NCBI GenBank assembly: GCA_964472295.1 | Contig: CAYYJQ010000004.1 | Span: forward strand, 1 to 64,000 | Direction of reading: 5' to 3' | Length of the DNA: 64,000 nt | Origin: JAJRZX01 sp964472295 | Lineage (GTDB): Bacteria > Desulfobacterota > GWC2-55-46 > JADFVP01 | Shown here: positions 1-7,416 of the stretch, piece after piece | Position numbering within the stretch: position 1 is the first letter of the stretch | Layout of the letters: every line of letters begins with the position of its first letter | The notes under the pieces: model-generated | Told to the model about the DNA's origin: nothing | Seen by the model: the letters and a program-made list of their open reading frames with translations, nothing else | Databases searched by the model: none | Translations under genes and position numbers: made by a program

Positions 1-34
1 AACCAGACTGATTAAAAATTATAAACAAAACAAC

Positions 35-63
35 ACTGGCCGCCCTTGGAGAGGGCGGCCAGT
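35..63. terminator. Bidirectional intrinsic terminator downstream of the M16 protease gene
   Basis: A perfect 12-bp inverted repeat (35-46 paired with 52-63) encloses a 5-nt loop. Read on the minus strand it lies just after the stop codon of the M16 gene and is followed by a T-rich stretch. Read on the plus strand it is followed by only three T's. It most likely terminates the M16 transcript. Confidence 0.75.
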
Positions 64-88
64 TTCAGGTCCTGAGAGGCATGTTTTC

Positions 89-2764
89 TTACTTCTTTTT
101 CTCTTCTTTCTTTTTCTTATTAGGCCCCACTACCGATATTGTATAGGCATTGAGGTCAAGATATTTCTTCGCTACCCGCAGGACGTCCTCTTTTGTAACG
201 GACTGGATGAGTTTGGGGTATTTGCTGGAAAAATCATAGCCAAGACCAAAGAGTTCGTTATTGGCCATGTCCGCGGCCTGTGAGGCAGGGGTCTGAAGCC
301 CGATCTCGTAACTCCCGGTTATGTAGTTCCTGGCCCTCCTGAGTTCATCTTCTGAGACAGGCTCTTTCTTGAGGGCCTTGAGTTCCCTGATGAGCCCGGC
401 TATGGCCTCGTCTTTTTTCTCGGGCGCCGAGGCTATGTAGAGGGCGAAGAAGCCCGGGTCAACGCCGTCGCGGAGAAAGGCGCTTACAGAGTAGGCAAGG
501 CTCTTCTTGTCGCGAAGGTTGATAAAGAGCCTTCCGCCCTGACCCGAGAGTATCTCCGATAGCACGCTTAAGGGATAACTATCCTTGCTCCCGATGGTGG
601 TGGCCATGAAACCGAGGCCAACGTTTGTCTGGGCCTTGGCCCGTACGGCCCCGGTGCGGCGAATCTCCCCTGGCCGGGCGGGCTTTCTAGGCGATGGTAT
701 GCCCTTTGATGTGCGCGAGAACCCTCCAAGGACCTTGCTGGCCTCTTTCGCGGCATACTCAACGTCAATGTCTCCGGCTATGACGAGGACCATCCTCTTT
801 GGAACAAAGAGTTTCCTGTAATGGGCCAGAAGGTCTGCCCTTGTGATGGCCTTCACTGTCGCCGCCGTGCCTGTGACAGGCATCCCGTAGGGGTGGTCTT
901 TATAAAGAGTCTTCAGGAAGAGTTTAAAGGTGTACGATGGAATATTGTCCTCGCGTTTTTTTATGGCCGCGAGTATATCCTTTCTGAGTGTCCTTATCTC
1001 CTTTTCAGGAAATGATGGATTCTCAATGACATCAGCGAATATCTTGAGACCCCGCTCAAAGTCAGATGAGAGGAACCCCGCCGTCACGCCAGAGGAGTTG
1101 CGGGCCGAAAAACCGCTTATAGAGCCTGCCATACCCTCAACCTCCTTTGCGAGCTCGGCCCTTGTGCGCGTCTTTGTTCCGCGCGTGAGCATGGCGGCCA
1201 TGAAGTTCCCTATGCCGTTATTCCTGCCTGTCTCGGCCATGAGACCGCCCGGAAAAGTCGCGTACATGGCCACGGAAGGCGTGGTGGGTATCTTCTTTAC
1301 TATGAGGGTAATGCCGTTCTTAAGTGTCATTCTTTTGACGTTTGGGGCCTTTTTTATCTTCTCGCCAAACTTGGCGGCCTCGACGAAGGCCTCCTTCACC
1401 GTGTCCTTTACAACGGAGACGGTAAGGTCTTTACCCTCTTTTTCAGGCATGACAAGGGCAACAGAGACGTTTTCTGCCCTGAAGTACTTCCCTGCCACGT
1501 CCTTTATATCCTCAGGCGTAAGGGCCCTTACGGCGGAGAGGTATTTTTGCCCATAGGTATAGTCCCCGGCAATGGTCTCATAGTAGCCAAGGTCGCGGGC
1601 AATGCCCTGCATGGTCTGGCGAGAATAGATAAAGTCCGCGGCTATGTTGGTCTTGGCGCGCTGAAATTCCGTGGAATCAGGGCCCTGGGCCCCGAGTTTC
1701 TCTATTTCAAGGATAATTCTCTTCATGGCCTTCTTTATGTTCCTGGAGTCAAGGCCCGCGGTTATGAAAAAGAGCCCAGGGTCTTTAAGGCTCATGGAGT
1801 AGGCGGATATGGAATGTACGAGGTGAGTGTCTATCTTGAGGGCCCTGTATAGGCGCGAAGAGACGCCCGCGGCAAGTATGTTGGAGAATACATCAATGGC
1901 ATAGGTGTCTTCGTTCTTAAGGCCAGGTATGTGAAAGGCCATGCCAAGGTATGTCTCGTTTATGTCCTGCCTTACGATCTCGGCGCGCACGTCTTTCTGG
2001 GGGGCTTCGGCGGGCCTGGTCCTTCGTTTCTGGTAGCCGCGCTTGAAGTCCTTGAAGGCCTCCTTGACCTCTTTTATCACCTCTTTTGAGTCTACGTCGC
2101 CCGCTACCACAAAGGTCATGTTCTCGGGCCTGTAAAAACCATTAAATACATCAAGTATGTACTTTCTCGTGAACTTTGCCACTACCTCGCTCCTGCCTAT
2201 TACGGGCCTGCCGTAAGGGTGTTTTTTATAGGCAAGGGCGAATATCTTCTTGTAAAGGGTCCGCATGGGGCTGTCCTCGTTCATGCGTATCTCCTCGAGG
2301 ACGACCTTGAGTTCCTTATCGAGTTCCCCGGGGTCGAATGACGAGCGCTGGACCGCGTCGCTGAGGACATCGAGGCCCGTGGCAAAGTGGTCAGATGGCA
2401 CGACAAGGTGGTACACAGTGTTATCAAAAGAAGTGTAGGCGTTTATGTCGCCGCCAACGGATTCAACGAGTTTGGCTATCTCCCCGACCTTCTTCGTGGG
2501 CGTGCCCTTGAAGAGCATGTGCTCGAAGACATGGGAAATGCCCCCCCGCTCAGGGTCCTCGTCAGCGCTCCCCACACGGACCCATACCTGAAGGGCCACC
2601 ACCGGCGCGCTGTGCGATTCCTGCACAAGGACGACCATGCCGTTGTCAAGGACCTCTCTCGTGGTCTTCGATGTGGCGAGCGCGCCCGGGGTAGGCGCAA
2701 GGAACGCGGCGAGAATAAAGAGAAAAAGAATCTTGAAGATGAGGCGTGATCTGTTATGAACCAT
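89..2764 (-). CDS. Secreted M16 zinc protease (pitrilysin/insulinase family), two-domain
   Basis: An 891-residue protein with two M16 halves. It starts with a signal peptide (basic N-terminus, hydrophobic segment about residues 9-24, then a small-residue cleavage region). The first half has the inverted zinc motif HVFEH at residues 78-82 and a downstream acidic stretch (VVLEEIRMNE) expected to give the third ligand. The second half has an M16 fold but no HxxEH (it reads NGIGNF where the motif should be), so it is probably the structural, inactive half. Such proteins degrade peptides in the periplasm. The frame is open upstream to 2854, but ATG 2764 has a strong AAGGAGGG site 8 nt before it and begins the signal peptide. 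The lysine/glutamate-rich tail is unremarkable. It is transcribed alone. Confidence 0.9.
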   Translation of the reverse strand: MVHNRSRLIFKILFLFILAAFLAPTPGALATSKTTREVLDNGMVVLVQESHSAPVVALQVWVRVGSADEDPERGGISHVFEHMLFKGTPTKKVGEIAKLVESVGGDINAYTSFDNTVYHLVVPSDHFATGLDVLSDAVQRSSFDPGELDKELKVVLEEIRMNEDSPMRTLYKKIFALAYKKHPYGRPVIGRSEVVAKFTRKYILDVFNGFYRPENMTFVVAGDVDSKEVIKEVKEAFKDFKRGYQKRRTRPAEAPQKDVRAEIVRQDINETYLGMAFHIPGLKNEDTYAIDVFSNILAAGVSSRLYRALKIDTHLVHSISAYSMSLKDPGLFFITAGLDSRNIKKAMKRIILEIEKLGAQGPDSTEFQRAKTNIAADFIYSRQTMQGIARDLGYYETIAGDYTYGQKYLSAVRALTPEDIKDVAGKYFRAENVSVALVMPEKEGKDLTVSVVKDTVKEAFVEAAKFGEKIKKAPNVKRMTLKNGITLIVKKIPTTPSVAMYATFPGGLMAETGRNNGIGNFMAAMLTRGTKTRTRAELAKEVEGMAGSISGFSARNSSGVTAGFLSSDFERGLKIFADVIENPSFPEKEIRTLRKDILAAIKKREDNIPSYTFKLFLKTLYKDHPYGMPVTGTAATVKAITRADLLAHYRKLFVPKRMVLVIAGDIDVEYAAKEASKVLGGFSRTSKGIPSPRKPARPGEIRRTGAVRAKAQTNVGLGFMATTIGSKDSYPLSVLSEILSGQGGRLFINLRDKKSLAYSVSAFLRDGVDPGFFALYIASAPEKKDEAIAGLIRELKALKKEPVSEDELRRARNYITGSYEIGLQTPASQAADMANNELFGLGYDFSSKYPKLIQSVTKEDVLRVAKKYLDLNAYTISVVGPNKKKKEEKKK

Positions 2765-2913
2765 GGGGAAATCCCTCCTTGAGTTATCGAAAGATACAGG
2801 ATAAACCCTATGAAGGTATTTTTCAAGTGACTTGATTCCATGAGGCCGACTCATGCCTTGACAGAAGCCTGAAAGATGTTAATCTCTTAATAAGAATATT
2901 CAGGGAAGGGTAG

Positions 2914-2975
2914 GGCGGGCTTCGCCCGCCGAAAGAAAGAAAAGAAGGGGTGATAAGGGGCGGGCTTCGCCCGCC
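2914..2975. repeat. Two GC-rich palindromes of the GGCGGGC-nnn-GCCCGCC family
   Basis: Two identical 17-nt palindromes (2914-2930 and 2959-2975), each a 7-bp GC stem with a TTC loop followed by GAAA. Further copies lie at 16612-16628, 29139-29155, 39226-39242 and 39272-39288, with differing loops (AGT, AAA, CTC, TTC). They occur only between genes. Confidence 0.85.
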
Positions 2976-2993
2976 GAAAAGATAAAAGATTTC

Positions 2994-3040
2994 CTTACTT
3001 TCTTTTGGAAAAAAGAAAGTAAGACAAAGAAAACCAATAG
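2994..3040. repeat. Copy of the ACTTTC-hairpin element with its AAAGAAAACCAATA flank
   Basis: A 13-bp perfect stem (2994-3006 with 3011-3023, loop GGAA) is followed by the family's flank CAAAGAAAACCAATAG. The second hairpin of the full 65-nt element is missing. See 39307-39371 for a complete copy. Confidence 0.85.
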
Positions 3041-3094
3041 AAAAGACAGGTAGTAGGGTTGGGCCGTAACGCATAGTAGGCACACTTTGCCAGG

Positions 3095-3122
3095 AAGAAA
3101 GCAAGTCAAAGAAAACCAATAG
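3095..3122. repeat. Decayed half-copy of the ACTTTC-hairpin element
   Basis: Only the right arm (AAGAAAGCAAG) and the flank CAAAGAAAACCAATAG remain. The left arm is absent, so the hairpin cannot form. Confidence 0.6.
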
Positions 3123-3146
3123 AAAAAGGGGTGGTTGGGGGTAGTC

Positions 3147-3203
3147 GTAGGGTGGGCACTGCCCACCAAAAAAAGTTGTAGGGTGGGCAGGGCCCACCAA
3201 AAA
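3147..3203. repeat. Two GTAGGGTGGGC...GCCCACC palindromic repeats
   Basis: Copy 1 (3147-3171) has stem GGTGGGC/GCCCACC with loop ACT. Copy 2 (3178-3203) has the same arms with an altered loop region. The arms differ from the GGCGGGC family by one compensated base pair (T-A for C-G). Close copies lie at 15429-15453, 26347-26370 and 39150-39173. Confidence 0.85.
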
Positions 3204-3223
3204 GATAAGGAAGGCGATAAATA

Positions 3224-3853
3224 ATGAGAACCAACAAGGCCCTTGTAATAATCGACGTTCAGGTGGACTTCTGCCACGGTGGCGCCCTTGCCGTGGAAGA
3301 CGGCGACAGCATCATACCGCTTCTTCACAGGTACATCGACCTGTTCACCAGGGCTACCGGGGCCTATGTGTACGCCACGCGCGACCTTCACCCCGAGAAG
3401 ACAGTTCACTTCGCCACCTATGGCGGCAAATGGCCCCCTCACTGCGTAGAAGGCACGCCGGGCGCCGAGTTTCACCCCGCCCTCAAACTCCCTGATGACG
3501 CGATTATCATAACCAAGGGCAGAGACCCCGAAAAAGACGCATACTCGGCCTTTGACGGCTTTGACGAGGAGGGGCGGACTTTCAAGGAATCGCTCCTTGC
3601 CCATGATGTGGGCGAGGTCTTCCTTGCGGGACTTGCCACGAACTACTGCGTAAAGGCAACCGCCATGGACGCCCTCAGGGAGAGGTTTCATGTTACTCTC
3701 CTTGTTGACGCCATGCGCGGGGTGCTGGAAAAGGACAACGACCCCGGCGTCGCTGTCCACGAGATGAGGGCCGCAGGCGCCTATACAAGAGACTTTAGTG
3801 CCATGATACTCAAGATGTCCCGTTCAATCCCAAGAGAGAGGCGAAGACCATGA
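3224..3853 (+). CDS. pncA: Nicotinamidase (isochorismatase-like cysteine hydrolase)
   Basis: Hydrolyses nicotinamide to nicotinate and ammonia in the cytoplasm, feeding NAD salvage. The 209-residue protein shows the family triad: Asp11 in ALVIIDVQVDF, a lysine in IIITKGRDPEKD and the nucleophile Cys in FLAGLATNYCVKAT. The metal-binding RDLHP segment and the following HFATYGGKWPPHC stretch are typical of PncA rather than of other isochorismatase-family enzymes. An AAGGAAGG-like site precedes the ATG. Its stop overlaps the ATG of the rhodanese gene (ATGA), so the two are probably translationally coupled. Confidence 0.9.
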   Translation: MRTNKALVIIDVQVDFCHGGALAVEDGDSIIPLLHRYIDLFTRATGAYVYATRDLHPEKTVHFATYGGKWPPHCVEGTPGAEFHPALKLPDDAIIITKGRDPEKDAYSAFDGFDEEGRTFKESLLAHDVGEVFLAGLATNYCVKATAMDALRERFHVTLLVDAMRGVLEKDNDPGVAVHEMRAAGAYTRDFSAMILKMSRSIPRERRRP

Positions 3854-4182
3854 AGGTAGAGAGGATTACCCTGGAGGAACTGAAGGCGAGAATGGATAGC
3901 GGGCAGGCCATACAGATACTTGACGTAAGGAACAGGATTGATTACATGCGGAGCGGCAAGGCCATCCCCGGCTCTATCCGCGTTCCGGCGAACAAGGTGG
4001 TGGAGAGGCTCGGGGAACTGAACCCAGAGATAGAGACCGTCGCCTACTGCACGTGAACAGACGAACACTCGAGCGCCCGTGCGGCGTCTCAATTAATGGA
4101 GAATGGTTTCAAGACGGCAACTGCCCTCCTTGGCGGGTTCAACGCCTGGGTAGAGGCCGGTGGTGAACTCGTGGAGGCGTAG
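3850..4182 (+). CDS. Single-domain rhodanese with in-frame TGA at codon 69: candidate selenoprotein (or disrupted gene)
   Basis: Conventional translation stops after 68 residues (TGA at 4054-4056). The same frame then continues for 41 codons to TAG at 4180-4182 and encodes the missing half of a rhodanese: TDEHSSARAA, then TALLGGFNAWVEAG. With the TGA read through, the product is 110 residues, the normal size. The N-half has the rhodanese signature DVRNRIDYMRSGKAIPGSIR. The active-site loop reads Y-C67-T-(TGA69)-T-D-E-H-S-S-A. Related rhodaneses, as I recall them, have YC-S/T-C-P there, so the TGA replaces a cysteine two residues after the catalytic Cys67. TGA is a normal stop elsewhere here (pncA, polX), so this is not a reassigned code. 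A SECIS-like hairpin follows. The alternatives are a nonsense mutation or a base-call error, since TGC/TGT to TGA is one change. Confidence 0.6.
4071..4090 (+). promoter_or_regulatory. Bacterial SECIS-like hairpin downstream of the in-frame TGA
   Basis: Stem GAG-CGCC (4071-4077) pairs with GGCG-T-CTC (4083-4090), with one bulged U at 4087. The apical loop CGUGC (4078-4082) has a G at its second position. The loop starts 21 nt after the TGA. A short stem, a G among the first two loop bases and a spacing of roughly 16-37 nt match the known bacterial SECIS pattern. The site lies within the coding frame, as bacterial SECIS elements do. GC-rich hairpins are common in this genome, so chance is possible. 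Confidence 0.45.
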
Positions 4183-4187
4183 GAGGA

Positions 4188-4304
4188 ATTGGTTTTCTTT
4201 GTCGCGGTTTCTTACAGGCAAAGTGTGCCTATCATGCCTTAAGTCCCAAAATCCAGAGGTATATCGCCACACCATCAAAAACTTTCTTTTTTCTAAAAGA
4301 AAGT
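4188..4304. repeat. Inverted-orientation copy of the ACTTTC-hairpin element
   Basis: The reversed flank ATTGGTTTTCTTTG (4188-4201) lies about 80 nt from a hairpin ACTTTCTTTT/AAAAGAAAGT (4281-4304). The same stretched layout recurs at 44162-44282, after rplS. It sits between the convergent rhodanese and aspartase genes. Confidence 0.7.
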
Positions 4305-4358
4305 AAGAGAAGATTTTCTTTCTTTTTCTTCTTCTTTCTTTGCGGGCATTGCCAGCCG

Positions 4359-5798
4359 TCATCCTCTTTTCTTCTTTTTCTTTACAGTCCCTCTTCCCGG
4401 TCCTGTCACCCTCTTCGGGTTCATCATCATCTTCCACGTTTTTTCGTCCATAATTCCTTTTTCGATAACCACGTCTTTTATGGATCTGCCCGTGCGTTCT
4501 GATTCCTTGGCGACTTCGGCGGCCTTCTCGTAGCCCATGAGGGGGTTGAGGATTGTGGCGAGGCCCACGGATTTTTCGAAGTTTTCGAGGCACTTTTTGG
4601 GAGCGGCCTCTATGCCGGCTACGCACCTGCTGGTGAAGGCCCGCAGGCTGTTCTCGAGTATCTTCATGGACTGAAGGATATTGTGGTTAATGACAGGCCC
4701 CATTACGTTGAGTTCAAACTGTCCGGCCTGCGCCGCCGATGATACGGCAAGGTCGTTACCCATTACCTGAAAACACACCATATTAAGCATCTCGGCCATT
4801 ACGGGGTTCACCTTTCCGGGCATGATTGACGAGCCGGGCTGGACGGGCGGAAGTTTTACTTCTCCTATGCCTGTGCGCGGTCCTGACGAGAGGAGGCGTA
4901 GATCATTGGCAATTTTCGTAAGTCCCACGGCAAGTTCCCTGAGGGCAGACGAGAATGCCGCAAAGTCGCCCATGCTCGAGAGGGCCTCGAAGTTCTCGCC
5001 CGTGGTGGCCGTCTTTCTTAGTCCCTTTATGCCTGTTACGCCCTTTAGTTCCCGGATGACGCGCGTCCTGTACGAGGCCGCGGTATTTAGCCCCGTGCCC
5101 ACTGCCGTGCCTCCGAGGCCTATCCTCTTGAGGCCTCTGGCGGCGGACTCTATCCTGTTGAGCGATGAGCGCACGATGGCGGCGTATGAGGCGAACTCGG
5201 CCCCAAGGGTCACGGGCACGGCGTCCTGAAGATGGGTCCTGCCTGACTTTATTATCCCTTTGAACTCTGCGGCCTTTGCCTCGAAGGCTGAGATGAGCCC
5301 GGTTATGGCCTCTTCAAGACCAGTCAGGCGGAGAAGCGTACTGATACGCATGAAGGTTGGGAAGGTGTCGTTTGTGGATTGGCCCATATTCACGTCGTCG
5401 TTGGGGTGGATGACGTTGTAGTCACCTCGAGGGCGCCCGAGTATCTCAAGTGCCCTGTTGGCGATGACCTCGTTGGCGTTCATGTTGTGTGATGTCCCGG
5501 CCCCTGCCTGGTATACGTCCACCATGAAGTGGTCGTGGAGTTTGCCTGATATGATTTCCTCTGCGGCGCGCATGATGGGGCGGGCCTTCTTCGCGGTGAG
5601 AACTCCGGCAGTGGCGTTGGCCCCTGCCGAGGCCCTCTTTACCATGGCCGTGGCGGTTATGAAGACAGGGTCAGGGCGGATGCCGCTGATTGGAAAATTC
5701 CCAATGGCGCGCGCTGTCTGTGCCCCGTAGTAAACTGTTACTGGAACCTTTACCCTGCCAAGGGTGTCGTGCTCAGTCCTGAAGGTCTTTTTCCTCAT
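4359..5798 (-). CDS. aspA: Aspartate ammonia-lyase (aspartase/fumarase superfamily)
   Basis: Catalyses reversible conversion of aspartate to fumarate and ammonia. The 479-residue protein has the superfamily signature GSSIMPGKVNP (residues 322-332, with the catalytic serine loop), TSHNMNANE at 102-110 and GRTHLQDAVP at 186-195. The N-terminal VYQAGAGTSHNMN and the aspartase-type HPNDDVN...STND favour aspartase over class II fumarase (which has WQTGSGT), but some positions look intermediate, so fumarase is the alternative. The C-terminus ends in a lysine-rich tail. It is the last gene of the murI-GerMN-aspA operon, 9 nt after the GerMN stop, with an AGAGGA site before its ATG. Confidence 0.8.
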   Translation of the reverse strand: MRKKTFRTEHDTLGRVKVPVTVYYGAQTARAIGNFPISGIRPDPVFITATAMVKRASAGANATAGVLTAKKARPIMRAAEEIISGKLHDHFMVDVYQAGAGTSHNMNANEVIANRALEILGRPRGDYNVIHPNDDVNMGQSTNDTFPTFMRISTLLRLTGLEEAITGLISAFEAKAAEFKGIIKSGRTHLQDAVPVTLGAEFASYAAIVRSSLNRIESAARGLKRIGLGGTAVGTGLNTAASYRTRVIRELKGVTGIKGLRKTATTGENFEALSSMGDFAAFSSALRELAVGLTKIANDLRLLSSGPRTGIGEVKLPPVQPGSSIMPGKVNPVMAEMLNMVCFQVMGNDLAVSSAAQAGQFELNVMGPVINHNILQSMKILENSLRAFTSRCVAGIEAAPKKCLENFEKSVGLATILNPLMGYEKAAEVAKESERTGRSIKDVVIEKGIMDEKTWKMMMNPKRVTGPGRGTVKKKKKRG

Positions 5799-5807
5799 GA
5801 CGGTCCT

Positions 5808-6404
5808 CTATGATGAGGTGATGAGGCCCCTGTAGGGGCCAAGGGGGGCGCTTATGTCAATATGCCCTGCAAGGGTCTTCATTGTCCTGCCCTCGATGAG
5901 TATCTTTACACGCTGTATCCGGGGAAAGTTAAGGGTAATGGTGTTCACTATGGCGTATATGGTCTGCATCTCGGCGGAGGTTCCGCCGGGGTGGTTATCA
6001 CGGATCTCACGGCTTATATCAAGATAGGCCGTGTCGCCGCTTATCTTCACGCCAAGAAGCGTGGTGCCCTCTGGCAGGACGCCGCCTGAATCGGCCCAGA
6101 GAAGTATCTTGAAGATTTCTCTTATCTCGGCCTTCAGAGGACCTTTTTTGATGCTCCGCCCAAGGGGCCGCAGGCCCTCGCCGTCTGCTATGAAGACCTT
6201 TACGTCCTTTCTGGCGGCTTTATGGTGGCGCGGTCTCTCGGGGCCGGGGTATTCCCTGTGATGCAGCCTTTGATAGGCGAAGAGACTGGCAACCACAATG
6301 ACCATGATAATGACAAGGGCCCTGACTCTGTGCCCCCGGTGTCTCGCGGCCCCTCTTTTCTTCTTCTTTCTGCCGCCCTTTGCGGTCCTCCGTTTCTTAG
6401 CCAT
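5808..6404 (-). CDS. Membrane-anchored GerMN-domain protein
   Basis: A 198-residue protein with a very basic N-terminus, one transmembrane helix (about residues 28-46) and an external GerMN domain (about 95-190, including GTTLLGVKISGDTAYLDIS and IYAIVNTITLNFPRIQRVKILIEG). GerMN domains occur in spore germination protein GerM and in lipoproteins of non-sporing bacteria, where they are thought to bind or sense cell-wall components. Its start ATG overlaps the murI stop by one base (TAATG), so it is translated with the peptidoglycan-precursor enzyme. That context supports an envelope role, but the exact function is unknown. Confidence 0.75.
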   Translation of the reverse strand: MAKKRRTAKGGRKKKKRGAARHRGHRVRALVIIMVIVVASLFAYQRLHHREYPGPERPRHHKAARKDVKVFIADGEGLRPLGRSIKKGPLKAEIREIFKILLWADSGGVLPEGTTLLGVKISGDTAYLDISREIRDNHPGGTSAEMQTIYAIVNTITLNFPRIQRVKILIEGRTMKTLAGHIDISAPLGPYRGLITSS

Positions 6405-7231
6405 TATTTGGCAGTCCCGGCGGTTTCGCCCTGAAGAGAGACAAGTTCAGGCACAGGGAGGTGCTCTCCAAAGAAGAGACGCCCCACGCGTTGGAAACGC
6501 GCGGGAGAGTCTGTCACAAAAAACTCATGCACCGGCGCGCCCCTGCCGTCTTTTTTCTCAAGGCCCTCTTTTTTGAGCATGTCCCTTACCACCCTTGCCG
6601 TGGCCTCGGCGGAATCGATAAGGCGCACGGAATCTCCCATTACGCGCGAGATAGCGGGCTTGAGGAGCGGGTAATGGGTGCAACCGAGGACAAGGGTATC
6701 CATGCCGCTCTCTCTTACCTCTGCGAGATATTTTTCGGCTATCAGCCCTGTTGCCTCTTCATCAAGGAGACCCTCCTCTACAAGGGGCACAAAAAGGGGG
6801 CAGGCCTTCTCGATTACGCCGGCCCCTGGCCTGATGCTTGTTATGATGCGGGCGTAGGCGTGGCTCCCGATGGTGCCCTCGGTGCCGATGACGGCGATGC
6901 GCCCGGCAGGGCTTGCCACGAGGGCGGCCCTTGCCCCTGGCTCTATGACGCCGGTAACGGGTAAATCAAGGGCAGTGCGGAGTTCAGCAATGGCATAGGC
7001 GCTTGCCGTGTTGCAGGCCGCCACTATCATCTTCACGCCCCTTGAGCGCAGGAAGGCGCTGTTCTCAAGGGAATACCTTATGACCGTCTCAGAGGACTTG
7101 GTCCCATAGGGCACGCGCGCCGTGTCGCCAAGGTAAATGGTCTCTTCATTGGGCAGAAGACGGATTATTTCCTTCAGGACCGTGAGGCCCCCTATGCCGG
7201 AGTCAAAGACTCCTATTGGGTTCTTGTTCAT
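6404..7231 (-). CDS. murI: Glutamate racemase
   Basis: Makes D-glutamate for peptidoglycan. The 275-residue protein has the N-terminal DSGIGGLTV motif, the first catalytic cysteine in AACNTASA and the second in LGCTHYPLL, the normal two-base arrangement. The frame is open up to 7324, but the extra residues read through low-complexity leader sequence. ATG 7231 starts right at the family N-terminus (NKNPIGVFDSG). It is the first gene of murI-GerMN-aspA; a candidate promoter lies at 7360-7387. Confidence 0.92.
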   Translation of the reverse strand: MNKNPIGVFDSGIGGLTVLKEIIRLLPNEETIYLGDTARVPYGTKSSETVIRYSLENSAFLRSRGVKMIVAACNTASAYAIAELRTALDLPVTGVIEPGARAALVASPAGRIAVIGTEGTIGSHAYARIITSIRPGAGVIEKACPLFVPLVEEGLLDEEATGLIAEKYLAEVRESGMDTLVLGCTHYPLLKPAISRVMGDSVRLIDSAEATARVVRDMLKKEGLEKKDGRGAPVHEFFVTDSPARFQRVGRLFFGEHLPVPELVSLQGETAGTAK

Positions 7232-7359
7232 ATGAGAAGGCTCGCTTGCTGTAAAAAAAAATACAAGGGATGAAGGACCGCGCCCTTCGGGATAAATAAA
7301 ATAAATAGGCCGAAAGAGCGCCACGCCTCAAAAAAAACCGGGCCAAAATCGGTCTTTGT

Positions 7360-7387
7360 ATTATATAATACTCGGGACAAAAGTAAA
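7360..7387 (-). promoter_or_regulatory. Candidate sigma-70 promoter of murI
   Basis: On the minus strand TTTACT (7382-7387) and TATAAT (7360-7365) are 16 bp apart. The -10 lies in a symmetrical TATTATATAATA sequence that could also serve the divergent polX gene, but no plus-strand -35 is visible. Confidence 0.45.
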
Positions 7388-7416
7388 TCCGCTTTTATGT
7401 CCCCACTTATAAACAG

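Larger units (their letters stand above)
2765..3223. other. Repeat-filled intergenic region between divergent M16 and pncA genes
   Basis: This 459-base gap should hold two divergent promoters, but I see no convincing -35/-10 pair. Most of it is short palindromic repeats, listed separately (2914-2975, 2994-3040, 3095-3122, 3147-3203). Open frames reading through it are made of these repeats and are not genes. Confidence 0.6.

Noticed and set aside
2765..2854. Thirty-codon N-terminal extension of the M16 protease
   Set aside because: ATG 2764 has an AAGGAGGG site at good spacing and starts the signal peptide; the extension would bury the signal peptide.
4054..4056. Genome-wide reassignment of TGA to an amino acid
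   Set aside because: Other genes here, such as pncA and polX, end normally at TGA.
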